The notes under the pieces are model-generated. The model was not told the DNA's origin, searched no databases, and saw only the letters and a program-made list of their open reading frames with translations. From Botrimarina mediterranea (GTDB lineage: Bacteria; Planctomycetota; Planctomycetia; Pirellulales; Lacipirellulaceae): a stretch of DNA of 64,000 nucleotides. This document shows, piece by piece, positions 51,292-59,942 of the stretch. Every line of letters starts with the position of its first letter. The first letter of the stretch is position 1. Where the stretch lies: contig NZ_CP036349.1 of the NCBI RefSeq assembly GCF_007753265.1, positions 4,559,363-4,623,362 of the forward strand, written 5' to 3'. Both the position numbers and the translations under genes were made by a program.

Positions 51292-53511
51292 ATGAAACGC
51301 CGCCGGTTCTTGCCGACGTTGCTACTGGTGTCTCTGGCCGTGCCTTTCGTCGGCTCCGTGTCAGCCCAGCCGCTCGATCCGTTCGACTACGCGTCGCTCG
51401 GCACGCTTAATCTGTCGGTGGGCGACTACACGATCGACACCGACACGCTGACGATCTTCGACAACACGGTGCCCGGCGAGCCGCTCTTCACCGGTGTCGT
51501 CGATAACCAGAACGGGCAGGCCGACACGTTCGGCGGTGTCTGGGACCAGATCGCCAACCCGGGCCAGCTCGGCATCCCCGAGATCGCCGTATTTGCGTTT
51601 GACGACATCGCCCTCCAGCCGACGGCCAACATCACGATCACCGGGACGCGGGCGATCGCTCTCCTGTCGCGCGGCGACGCAACCATCGGAACCGCACTTT
51701 CGGTCGACGGTTTCGACGGCGATCAGCTCAACACGATCGGACTCGGCGGGGCAGGCGGGGCAGGCGGCTTCGCCGGGGGCGAGCTCGTGGAGCCCGCGTC
51801 CTCTATCTTCGAAGGCCTCGCCGGCCACGGACCGGGAGGCGGAGCGGGCACGGGAGCGATCGCGGGAAGCTTCGAGTTCACCGGGCCGCCCGGCGCGGGC
51901 GCCTTCGGGGGCCGCGGGTCCGACGGGTCCGGCGGAGCGCCGGGGGGATCGGCGTACGGCGACCTGACCGACGTACTGCAAGGCGGAAGCGGGGGCGGCG
52001 GAGCGGGGAATGTCGGATTCGGGCGCACCGGCAGCGGGGGCGGGGGCGCCATCGAACTCTCCGCGAGCGGTATCCTCGACATCGACGCCGACATCACGGC
52101 CCGCGGCGGCGAGTTGTTTGGACCCGGTTCCGGGGGCGGTATCCGGCTCTCGGCCAGCCGCATTCGACTCGACGCATCGCTGCTGGCTCACGCCGGCTCG
52201 ACTTCCAGCGGAGCGGGGACCGCCGGTGGAGGCCGGGTCTACCTCGCCGGACAGGTGGCCAACGACTTCATCTATACCGTCGGCCAACCCTCGGACGCGC
52301 TCGGACTGGCCGACTTTTCGACTATCAACGTGGCGTCGAGCAGCGGCAGTTCAGCGGAAACCGGTCCAGAGTTCTTCGGCGTGATCACGCTCAGCCCCGC
52401 CCTGACCATCGTCCCCAGCGCGCAGTCCCTCGATCTGTCCAAGCCGATCGACGCAAGCAACCCCGCTGAATCGCTTAACTTGTTCCTCGTGCCCCTCAAC
52501 GTGCAGGTCCATCGCAGCGGCACGATCGACATCGCCGAAGGCGTGGAGATCGCGCCGGCCCAAGAGATCACGCTCGCCGCCGCCGACGCGCGTGTTCTCA
52601 GCTCCACGACCGCAACCGCCATCCTATCCAACGATGGCTCGATCTCAGGCACGGGCCGCGTCGAAACCCTCTTCAACAACCGCGACGGCGGCGCCGTTAA
52701 TGCCGTCAACGACACGCTCACGTTCACTCGCCAAGCGTCAGCCGCCGGTGGGTCGGAGATCAACGCGATCAACTCGACGCTCGCTTTCGAGCAGGGCCTC
52801 AACCTCGCCGGCGATCTCAACCTCATCAACACTACCTTCGAGGGAGACCTCGTCAACAACGGCAGTGTCTCCCTCGCCGGCGTAAACACCTTCACGGGCG
52901 CCGTGTCGGGCACGGGCACGTTCACCGGCACCGGGACTGGCGCGTTCGCGGGCACGCTCGCTCCGGGTAACAGCCCCGGCCTCGTATCCTTTGAGGGCGA
53001 TTTCGAGCTCGGGCCAACCGGGACCCTCAAGATCGAGATCGCCGGCACGACGCCCGGCGCCGAGCACGATCGGGTCGAAGTCGGCGGCTTCGCGACGCTG
53101 GAAGGCGCGCTCGACGTGACGTTGCTCGACGGCTTCGTCCCCCAGCTCGGCGACAGCTTTGCGTTCTTGTTCGCCAGTGGTGCGTTCGACGCGAGCTTCG
53201 CCGCGATCAACCTGCCCGACCTGTCGGCCTCGGGCCTCGCCTGGGAACTCAACCCGGGCGGGTCGACGCTCTTTCTCGAAGCCGTTCCGGCGCTCGACGG
53301 CGACTTCAACCTCGACGGCACGGTCGACGCCGCCGACTACACCGTCTGGCGTGACGGCCTCGGCACGATGTTCACGCCCGGCGAATACGACGTATGGTCA
53401 GCCAACTTTGGGGCGACCGCCCCGGCATCGTCGATATCGGTACCCGAACCGACCGCTGGCCTTCTGCTGATAATCGCTGTCACCGCAGGACAACAACGGC
53501 GACGGAACTGA
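51292..53511 (+). CDS. Large Gly-rich secreted protein with dockerin-like block and PEP-CTERM
   Basis: 739-residue exported protein of unknown role. The signal peptide is KRRRFLPTLLLVSLAVPFVG then SVSAQ. Residues about 140-290 are very Gly-rich (GGAGGAGGFAGGELV, GGSGGGGAGNVGFGRTGSGG), as in proteins that describe beta-roll or beta-helix folds. Later strands (about 440-560) repeat N-x-G/A-x-x-x-L motifs typical of autotransporter-like passenger beta-helices (INAINSTLAFEQGLNLAGDL, LVNNGSVSLAGVNTFTGAV). The tail has GDFNLDGTVDAADYTVWRD and ends VPEPTAGLLLIIAV and QQRRRN. It may be a surface or matrix adhesin. Confidence 0.83.
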   Translation: MKRRRFLPTLLLVSLAVPFVGSVSAQPLDPFDYASLGTLNLSVGDYTIDTDTLTIFDNTVPGEPLFTGVVDNQNGQADTFGGVWDQIANPGQLGIPEIAVFAFDDIALQPTANITITGTRAIALLSRGDATIGTALSVDGFDGDQLNTIGLGGAGGAGGFAGGELVEPASSIFEGLAGHGPGGGAGTGAIAGSFEFTGPPGAGAFGGRGSDGSGGAPGGSAYGDLTDVLQGGSGGGGAGNVGFGRTGSGGGGAIELSASGILDIDADITARGGELFGPGSGGGIRLSASRIRLDASLLAHAGSTSSGAGTAGGGRVYLAGQVANDFIYTVGQPSDALGLADFSTINVASSSGSSAETGPEFFGVITLSPALTIVPSAQSLDLSKPIDASNPAESLNLFLVPLNVQVHRSGTIDIAEGVEIAPAQEITLAAADARVLSSTTATAILSNDGSISGTGRVETLFNNRDGGAVNAVNDTLTFTRQASAAGGSEINAINSTLAFEQGLNLAGDLNLINTTFEGDLVNNGSVSLAGVNTFTGAVSGTGTFTGTGTGAFAGTLAPGNSPGLVSFEGDFELGPTGTLKIEIAGTTPGAEHDRVEVGGFATLEGALDVTLLDGFVPQLGDSFAFLFASGAFDASFAAINLPDLSASGLAWELNPGGSTLFLEAVPALDGDFNLDGTVDAADYTVWRDGLGTMFTPGEYDVWSANFGATAPASSISVPEPTAGLLLIIAVTAGQQRRRN

Positions 53512-53563
53512 AGGCGGTTGGACCAACACCAGCAAGTTGGCGGCTTGTCCAACTGAAGGCGGT
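53506..53563 (+). repeat. 13-bp direct repeat with inner hairpin
   Basis: AACTGAAGGCGGT occurs at 53506-53518 and again at 53551-53563, a 45-base period. Between them GTTGGAC (53517-53523) pairs with GTCCAAC (53547-53553). It overlaps the end of the PEP-CTERM gene and may serve as a transcript end. Confidence 0.4.
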
Positions 53564-53747
53564 GGCGAAGACCTCCGAGGCAGGGCTGTCGATTTGAACG
53601 CGGCCGTACGGCGTCAATAGACGAGCCGCCGCGGGCTGGTCGATCGTCGCAATGCGGCCCGGTCCGAACCTGCGCAGGCCGTAAACACCGACGCCGTTCG
53701 GGAGAGACGTAATATTCTTTGGTACTTGTCCTAGATGTAGTCCGCCT

Positions 53748-54041
53748 GTGCGCGACGAAGCCCTCGCCAAGATCACCGGCGGTCTCCGCGCCATTTATCA
53801 CACGCTCGGCCTCCCCGGCAAGCATCCGCTCATGGACGCGCACGCCACGCTCGACGCCGTCGTGCTGAAGGCCTACGGCTTCTCGGCGAAGAAGGACCTG
53901 CTGAAGCAACTGCTCGACCTCAACCACGAGGTGGCCGCGCGCGAGGCGAAGGGCCAGAGCGTCACGGCGCCTGGCGTGTCGAAGGGTTATCCCAAGCCGG
54001 CGAAGCTCGTCACCGATGATTGCATTCGGCCGGCGGAATGA
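53748..54041 (+). pseudogene. C-terminal remnant of a DNA methyltransferase (type II, MmeI/Eco57I-like)
   Basis: 97 codons read in one frame from a GTG. The run KHPLMDAHATLDAVVLKAYG followed by LLKQLLDLNHEVAAREAKG resembles the extreme C-terminus of class I SAM-dependent DNA methylases (the NAHxALDxAVxAAYGW..LLxLNxERA pattern). It ends PAKLVTDDCIRPAE. The catalytic NPPY, SAM motif and target-recognition parts are absent upstream. It is therefore a decayed tail of a restriction-modification gene, flanked by short repeats. Confidence 0.6.
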
Positions 54042-54045
54042 GGGC

Positions 54046-54086
54046 GATTGCGGGTTGGGGATTGCGGGTTGGGGATTGCGGATTGG
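54046..54086 (+). repeat. 14-bp tandem repeat, 3 units
   Basis: GATTGCGGGTTGGG occurs twice exactly (54046-54059, 54060-54073), and a third, slightly changed, unit follows to 54086. It starts 4 bases after the methylase remnant stop and looks like a simple intergenic repeat. Confidence 0.85.
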
Positions 54087-54308
54087 AAGCCGTGCTGAAC
54101 CGGACGCAAAGGCGTCCCCCGTCCCTCAGACCCTCCGTGGCGGCGCCCGCGGCTAGCGCCGACGGCTCATGGTCGGCTGAGTTCGGGCGCCTGATTTTGT
54201 CGCGAATCGTGGCTTTATTGATTCGAAAATTGGCCGGTGATGCGGTACAATAGGGGTTCACTTGTTCACCATAACGAACCCGCCGTGGAAGCCGACCGGG
54301 AGACCGCG

Positions 54309-57005
54309 TTGAATCGGGTGTTGCCGATCTTTGTTTGCTTGTTCGCCGTGCTGCTAACCGGCGCGCTGGGCGCCGCGCAGACGGTCGCTTGGCCCGAGCC
54401 GACCCAATCCGCGCGGCCGTGGACGCGGTGGTGGCAGCATGGGTCGGCGGTGGACGAGGCGAACCTGACGCGGCTCTTGGAAGAGTACCATCGCGTCGGC
54501 CTCGGCGGCGTGGAGATCACGTGCATCTACGGCGTGAAGGGCGAGCCGCACCCGAATCGTGTGTACCGTTCGGACGCGTGGCGCGAGGCGATCCGCCATG
54601 CGATCGACGAGGCGACGCGGCTCGGCATGGGCGTCGATCTGCCGGCGGGGTCGGGCTGGCGGATGGGGGACCCCGAGCTGCCGATGGAGTTGGCGAACAA
54701 TCGCTTGGTGCTCGGCCACGAGGACGTGACCGGGCCGCGAGAGGTAACGATCACGTTCGACGGCAGGCTGACGCCGCAAGCGGCGAAGGCGACCTCGGCC
54801 GGCGGCGAGTCGGTCGACCTGACGGACTTCATCGAAAGCGACGGGCTCAATGGCAGTCGGCTCGTGTGGTCGGCGCCCGCGGGCGAGTGGCGGATCGATA
54901 CGGCCGCGTATCGCTGGGCGGGGGACAGGGTGAAGCGTCCCGGACCCGGCGGCGAGGGGATGAACATCAACCCGTTCTGGCGGGATTCGGTCGAGGATTT
55001 CTTAACCCGCTTCGCGAAGGACATGCCGGGCTTCGAGGGGGTCCGCGCGCAGTTCCACGACTCGTTCGAGTACGAGGGGGACTGGCAGCCGGAGTTCTTT
55101 GCGGAGTTCGCCGAGCGCCGCGGCTACCGACTCGAAGAGCATCTGGCCGAGCTTGCTGGCGAGGGGGACGCCGAGCGGGTTGGCCGCGTCAAAGCCGACT
55201 ATCGGTTGACGCTCGATGACCTCGTGCGTGAGGACTTGATCGGCACGTGGAACGAGTGGTCGCACGGCCACGGGATGCTCACCCGCAATCAGTCGCACGG
55301 CTCGCCGGCGAACTGGCTTGATCTGTACGCGGCGGTGGATATCCCGGAGATCGAGAGTTTTGGGCGGCTCACCGGCGGCGACGCCGACCCACTAGTGCTG
55401 AAGTTCGCCTCGTCCGCGGCGAACGTGGCGGGCAAGAAGCACGTCTCGGCGGAGACCGCGACGTGGCTCGACGAGCACTTCAACGTGACGCTCGCGCAGG
55501 TAAAGCAAAACGTCGATCGGCTGCTGCTCGCGGGCGTGAACCACGTCGTCTACCATGGGACGGCCTACTCGCCCGACGACGCGGCGTGGCCGGGCTGGTT
55601 GTTCTACGCGTCGACGCAGTTCAACCCGCAGAACCCGATCTGGCGCGACTTCCCGGCGCTGAACGATTACGTCACGCGCGTGCAGTCGGTGCTGCAAGCG
55701 ACGCGGCCCGACAGCGATGTGCTGTTGTACTGGCCGATCAGCAACCTGCGGCACGACCCGAACGGCTTGCGGCAAGACTTCCGTGTTCACAACAGCCACC
55801 GCTGGTTCACCGACCAGCCGATCGGCGCCGCCGCGGAGGCGATGCAAGAACGCGGCATGTCATTCGACTATGTGTCGGATCGGTTGCTCGCCAGGTGCGA
55901 AGCGAGCGACGAAGGGGGCGTCAGCGCGCCGAGCGGCGCCGTGTATCGGGCGGTCGTGGTTCCGCAGGCGGAACACATGCCGCTAGAGACGATCCGCAAG
56001 CTGGCGGAGCTCGCCGAAGCGGGTTGCCCAGTGCTGTTCTGGGGCGGGCTGCCGCGGAGCTTGCCGGGGCTCGAGGGCGCCGCCGACGCGCAGCGCTGGA
56101 GCAACGTGAGGAAGCGTTTCGGGGCGGCGGCGAAGCGGCTGGAGGAGAAGGCGCTACGGGGCGCGGACCTGCCTGCCCTGCTCTCTCAAGCGGCCATGCG
56201 CAGCGAACGCTGGGCGGCGGCCAACGGCGTCGGCTTCCTGCGTCGGCAGCGCGACGACGGCGTCGTGTATTTGCTTTGCAACCAGCGCGACGAAGCGCTC
56301 GATACGTGGATCGAGCCCGAGGTCGAGTCGGACGGCGCCGTCTTGATGGACCCCGCGACGGGTCGCGTCGGCGCCGCGGCGCAGCAGATGACCGGCGAGC
56401 ACCACCGCCGCGTGCGCGTGCAGCTCGAGCCCCATGAGACGGTGCTGCTGGTGATGACGGCCGACCCTGTGAAGGCAGAGCCTTGGCGTTATCACGACGC
56501 AGAAGGCAAAGCCCAGACGCTTACTGGTTGGACAGTCACTTTTATCGATGGCGGGCCGACGAAGCCGGCGCCGTATACGTCGGAGGAGCCGCGGGCGTGG
56601 ACCGAATCGGATGACCCGGCGGCCGAGTCGTTCGCGGGCACGGCGCGATACGCCTGCGAGTTCGACGCGCCGGGCGACACCGGGCGTTATCGGCTCGAGC
56701 TTGGCGACGTGCTCGGCAGCGCGGCGGTGCGGATCAACGGCGAGGAGATCGGCACGCTCATTGGCCCCTCGTTCGCCATCGACGTCGCGGGGCTGAAGCC
56801 CTCTGGCAATCGATTGGAGATCGACGTCACGGGCGTCGCCGCCAACCGCCTCCGCGACCTCGATCGCCGCGGCGTGGATTGGCGTCTCTTTGAAGACATC
56901 AACATCGTCGGCATCGATTACAAGCCGCTCGATGCGTCGGCCTGGCCGGTGCGGCCACTGGGGCTGCGCGGCCCCGTCATGCTGACGCCGTTGCGGGGCG
57001 ATTGA
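54309..57005 (+). CDS. GH106-like secreted glycosidase (alpha-L-rhamnosidase-type)
   Basis: 898-residue exported glycoside hydrolase of the GH106 type (family members release rhamnose from polysaccharides). I start at TTG 54309, with GGGAG 6 bases upstream. The frame is open to 54237, but a -10-like TACAAT at 54246-54251 would place the transcript start after that. The signal peptide is VLPIFVCLFAVLLTGALGAAQ. The opening SARPWTRWWQHGSAVDEANLTRLLEEY and GGVEITCIYGVKG are the family signature. Catalytic acids cannot be placed with certainty; FHDSFEYEG (near residue 250) is a likely part of the active site. The C-terminus is a beta-sandwich with a galactose-binding look (RYRLELGDVLGSAAVRINGEEIGT). 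Confidence 0.82.
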   Translation: MNRVLPIFVCLFAVLLTGALGAAQTVAWPEPTQSARPWTRWWQHGSAVDEANLTRLLEEYHRVGLGGVEITCIYGVKGEPHPNRVYRSDAWREAIRHAIDEATRLGMGVDLPAGSGWRMGDPELPMELANNRLVLGHEDVTGPREVTITFDGRLTPQAAKATSAGGESVDLTDFIESDGLNGSRLVWSAPAGEWRIDTAAYRWAGDRVKRPGPGGEGMNINPFWRDSVEDFLTRFAKDMPGFEGVRAQFHDSFEYEGDWQPEFFAEFAERRGYRLEEHLAELAGEGDAERVGRVKADYRLTLDDLVREDLIGTWNEWSHGHGMLTRNQSHGSPANWLDLYAAVDIPEIESFGRLTGGDADPLVLKFASSAANVAGKKHVSAETATWLDEHFNVTLAQVKQNVDRLLLAGVNHVVYHGTAYSPDDAAWPGWLFYASTQFNPQNPIWRDFPALNDYVTRVQSVLQATRPDSDVLLYWPISNLRHDPNGLRQDFRVHNSHRWFTDQPIGAAAEAMQERGMSFDYVSDRLLARCEASDEGGVSAPSGAVYRAVVVPQAEHMPLETIRKLAELAEAGCPVLFWGGLPRSLPGLEGAADAQRWSNVRKRFGAAAKRLEEKALRGADLPALLSQAAMRSERWAAANGVGFLRRQRDDGVVYLLCNQRDEALDTWIEPEVESDGAVLMDPATGRVGAAAQQMTGEHHRRVRVQLEPHETVLLVMTADPVKAEPWRYHDAEGKAQTLTGWTVTFIDGGPTKPAPYTSEEPRAWTESDDPAAESFAGTARYACEFDAPGDTGRYRLELGDVLGSAAVRINGEEIGTLIGPSFAIDVAGLKPSGNRLEIDVTGVAANRLRDLDRRGVDWRLFEDINIVGIDYKPLDASAWPVRPLGLRGPVMLTPLRGD

Positions 57006-57067
57006 CGAGGGGTGATGGCGTCTGCGTGTCAGTGAAATCGTCGGCGTCGCTGGATGAATCGTGGCGC

Positions 57068-57346
57068 AGCGTACTTCATTTTGCCGTTGCGTCTCGCGCT
57101 GAGACGCTGAGGGTAGGCAGCGAAGACTCACGCAAAGCCGCCAAGGCGCAAAGATAAAGTCTCTTAGAAAGCATCGCGGCCGCATACGACCGCGCAGGAG
57201 CGTGTTCTTGGCGGCTTGGCGCCTTGGCGTGAGTCTCGAAGGCATCCAACTCTGTACCTCTGCCTCTCTGCGCGAGACATCCCCACGTTGCTCCGTGGAT
57301 CAGCGCGAGGTTAGATACGCTACGACGAGATGAGGCATGCTCTAAG
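57068..57346. repeat. Foldback (MITE-like) element, copy B
   Basis: About 279 bp, clearly related to 41077-41343. The shared landmarks are the left end AGCGTACTT.ATTTTGCCG, the GGGTAGGCAGCGAAGACTCACGC block, the AAGGCATCCAACTCTG block, CTCCGTGGATCAG and the right end with GCTCTAAG. Ends and internal blocks are inverted repeats. Copies differ by many substitutions and small indels, so the insertion or duplication is old. It lies between the GH106 gene and egtD; the following 57347-57614 shows no gene. Confidence 0.82.
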
Positions 57347-57614
57347 CCCAGAGCGTCATCAGGCGAAGTGTCCTTCGACGCCGAATCTTCATCGAAAGCG
57401 GTTCCGTCCGCTCCATGCCGACGTCATCGCCCGCGCGCTTGAACTTCGAGGGCTGACACGATCGCCACAGTCGCGTACGGTCCGGAGATACCCCCGGGCG
57501 CCATCCACCGCGGCACGGACCGTGTGGCATGGATTGTGCTCCCGCGGTTAGCGAACTCTCCTTTCACGTCACGTGCTCCTTTCACGACGGCTCATCCCCG
57601 ACGGCGAGGCCCCG

Positions 57615-58574
57615 ATGTCGATCGCTCTTACGCCCTTCACGGGCTCCGCTGCCGCACGCTTCCTCCACGATGTCCGCGCCGGCTTGCGTCAGCCGCAGAA
57701 GCGGTTGCCGTGCAAGTATCTGTATGACCAACGCGGTTCGGAGCTGTTCGATCAGATCTGCGACCTTGATGAGTACTATCCGACGCGCACCGAACTGGCG
57801 ATCACGCGGCGGTACGCGGGCGAGATCGCCGATCAGATCGGCGCGGGCGCGGCGCTGGTGGAGTATGGCAGCGGCAGCAGCGTGAAGACGCGGCTGCTGC
57901 TTGACGAGCTATCGGACGCGCGGGCCTATGTGCCGGTGGACATCTCGCGCGAGCACCTGGCGTCGGCGGCGGGGCGGATCGCGACGGCGTATCCCTCGCT
58001 CGACGTGCTGCCAGTCTGCGCGGATTTCACCCAGGAGCTGGTGCTGCCGGTGTTCCCCAGGCAGCCAACGCACTCGGCCGTTTACTTCCCCGGATCGACA
58101 ATCGGCAACTTCCCGCCGTCCGCCGCTCAAGAACTGCTGCGGTCGATTCGTGGGACGGTCGGCGTCGGCGGCGGGGCGATCCTCGGAATCGACTTGCAGA
58201 AGCCCGTCGAGGTGGTGACCGCCGCTTACAACGACGCCGAGGGGGTCACCGCGGCCTTCAATCTCAACTTGCTCGAGCGGATCAACCGCGAGCTCGGCGC
58301 CGATTTCTGCGTCGATGACTTCGAGCACCGCGCGGATTACAACGCCAAGCACGGCCGCATCGACATGCTGCTGGTGGCGCAGCGCGACCAGGTCGTCGAG
58401 ATCGCCGGCGAGCAGGTCGAGTTCCAAGCGGGCGAGACGATCCACACCGAGCACTCGCACAAGTACACGCTCGACGGCTTCGCCGAACTCGCCGCCGAGG
58501 CGGGGCTCACGATGCACAAGGCATGGACCGACGCGAAACGCTGGTTTGCGGTCGTGCACTTGGTTGCCGAGTGA
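57615..58574 (+). CDS. egtD: L-histidine N-alpha-trimethyltransferase
   Basis: 319-residue SAM-dependent methyltransferase that trimethylates histidine to hercynine, the first step of ergothioneine synthesis. ATG 57615 is preceded by GAGG. The family signature appears in order: KYLYDQRGSELFDQICDLDEYY (about 36-57), TELAITRRY, SAM-binding VEYGSGSSVKTRLLLD (about 80-95) and FPGSTIGNFPPSAAQELL. It is followed by egtB 75 bases downstream on the same strand, so the two form an operon. No gene for the later lyase step is nearby. Confidence 0.93.
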   Translation: MSIALTPFTGSAAARFLHDVRAGLRQPQKRLPCKYLYDQRGSELFDQICDLDEYYPTRTELAITRRYAGEIADQIGAGAALVEYGSGSSVKTRLLLDELSDARAYVPVDISREHLASAAGRIATAYPSLDVLPVCADFTQELVLPVFPRQPTHSAVYFPGSTIGNFPPSAAQELLRSIRGTVGVGGGAILGIDLQKPVEVVTAAYNDAEGVTAAFNLNLLERINRELGADFCVDDFEHRADYNAKHGRIDMLLVAQRDQVVEIAGEQVEFQAGETIHTEHSHKYTLDGFAELAAEAGLTMHKAWTDAKRWFAVVHLVAE

Positions 58575-58649
58575 TCCGTGCGTGGCCGAGTGATCTGCGC
58601 GAATGATCCGTGATTGGGCGCCCCCACCAACTTGTTCGAGGTCTCAAGC

Positions 58650-59927
58650 ATGACGCTGCTAACCGAAACCGCTACCGAGCGACCGGCCACGCTGCTTGAC
58701 GACTATCGGCGCGTGCGGCGTTTCAGCGAGCGGCTCGCCGAGACGCTCTCTCCCGAGGACGCAACGCTTCAGTCGATGACCAGCGCGAGCCCGACGAAGT
58801 GGCACCTCGCGCACACGACGTGGTTCTTCGAGACGTTCTTGCTGCGGGAGTCAATCGACTACGCTCCTTTCGATCCGGTCTTCCAGACCCTCTTCAACTC
58901 CTACTACAACACGGTCGGCGTCCCCTACCCGCGCGACAAGCGGGGTCTCTTGTCGCGGCCTTCGCTGGAGATGACGCTCGACTATCGGCGGAGCGTCGAC
59001 GAACACGTCGAGCGGTTGCTGTCCGCGGACGACCTGAGCGACGAGCAGCGGCGCGTGATGGTGCTAGGGCTGCACCACGAGCAGCAGCACCAGGAATTGA
59101 TCGTCACCGACATCAAGCACGCCCTCGCGCACAACCCGCTCGACCCGATCTATCGCGAAGGGGCGTTTCGACTTGGCGTCGCGCCGAAGCTTGAGTGGCT
59201 CGAGCGCGACGGAGGCGTCCGGCCGATCGGTCACGACGGCGAGGGGTTCGGTTTCGACTGCGAAGGGCCGCGGCACGACGCGTTGCTGCGGCCGCATCGG
59301 CTAGCGACTCGGCCCGTCAGTTGTGGCGAGTATCTCGAGTTCATGAAGGACCGCGGTTACGAAACGCCGCAGCTGTGGCTCTCCGACGGCTGGCACGCGG
59401 TGCAGACCGAGGGCTGGCGGGCGCCGCTGTACTGGCGTGACGAAGGGGACGGCGAGTGGACGGCGTTCACCGCCGCCGGCCGGCAGACGATCGACCCCGC
59501 AGCGCCGGTGTGCCACGTGAGTTACTTCGAGGCCGACGCCTACGCCCGCTGGGCCGGAGCGCGGCTGCCTCTTGAGGAAGAACTGGAGACGGCGACCGAG
59601 TCGTTGCCGATGGAAGGCGACTTCGCCGACACGCTGATCGACGCCGGCTGGGCGCTGCACCCGCAACCGCTCGCCGCCGCGGAGCGCGGCCTCGCGCAAC
59701 CGTTTGGCGCCGTGTGGGAATGGACCGCGAGCCCCTTCACGGCCTATCCCGGCTACCGCCCGCCCGACGGCGCGCTGGGCGAGTACAACGGCAAGTTCAT
59801 GTGCAACCAGTTCGTGTTGCGCGGCGGCTCGGTCGCGACGCCGAGCGGACACCTGCGGGCGACTTATCGGAACTTCTTTCCGGCGACGGCGCGGTGGCAG
59901 TTTAGTGGGGTGCGGTTGGCGCGATAA
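58650..59927 (+). CDS. egtB: Ergothioneine iron-dependent sulfoxide synthase
   Basis: 425-residue non-haem iron enzyme that couples hercynine to a thiol (gamma-Glu-Cys or Cys) with O2. The N-terminal DinB-like domain holds His residues of KWHLAHTTWFFE and the iron triad motif H143-E-Q-Q-H147-Q-E149. The C-terminal part is a formylglycine-generating-enzyme (FGE) fold (VCHVSYFEADAYARWAGARLPLEEE, VWEWTASPF, FVLRGGS). I start at ATG 58650; the frame opens upstream at a TTG (58614). Which thiol it uses cannot be told by eye. Confidence 0.93.
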   Translation: MTLLTETATERPATLLDDYRRVRRFSERLAETLSPEDATLQSMTSASPTKWHLAHTTWFFETFLLRESIDYAPFDPVFQTLFNSYYNTVGVPYPRDKRGLLSRPSLEMTLDYRRSVDEHVERLLSADDLSDEQRRVMVLGLHHEQQHQELIVTDIKHALAHNPLDPIYREGAFRLGVAPKLEWLERDGGVRPIGHDGEGFGFDCEGPRHDALLRPHRLATRPVSCGEYLEFMKDRGYETPQLWLSDGWHAVQTEGWRAPLYWRDEGDGEWTAFTAAGRQTIDPAAPVCHVSYFEADAYARWAGARLPLEEELETATESLPMEGDFADTLIDAGWALHPQPLAAAERGLAQPFGAVWEWTASPFTAYPGYRPPDGALGEYNGKFMCNQFVLRGGSVATPSGHLRATYRNFFPATARWQFSGVRLAR

Positions 59928-59942
59928 AGGCGTCGTAGTAAC

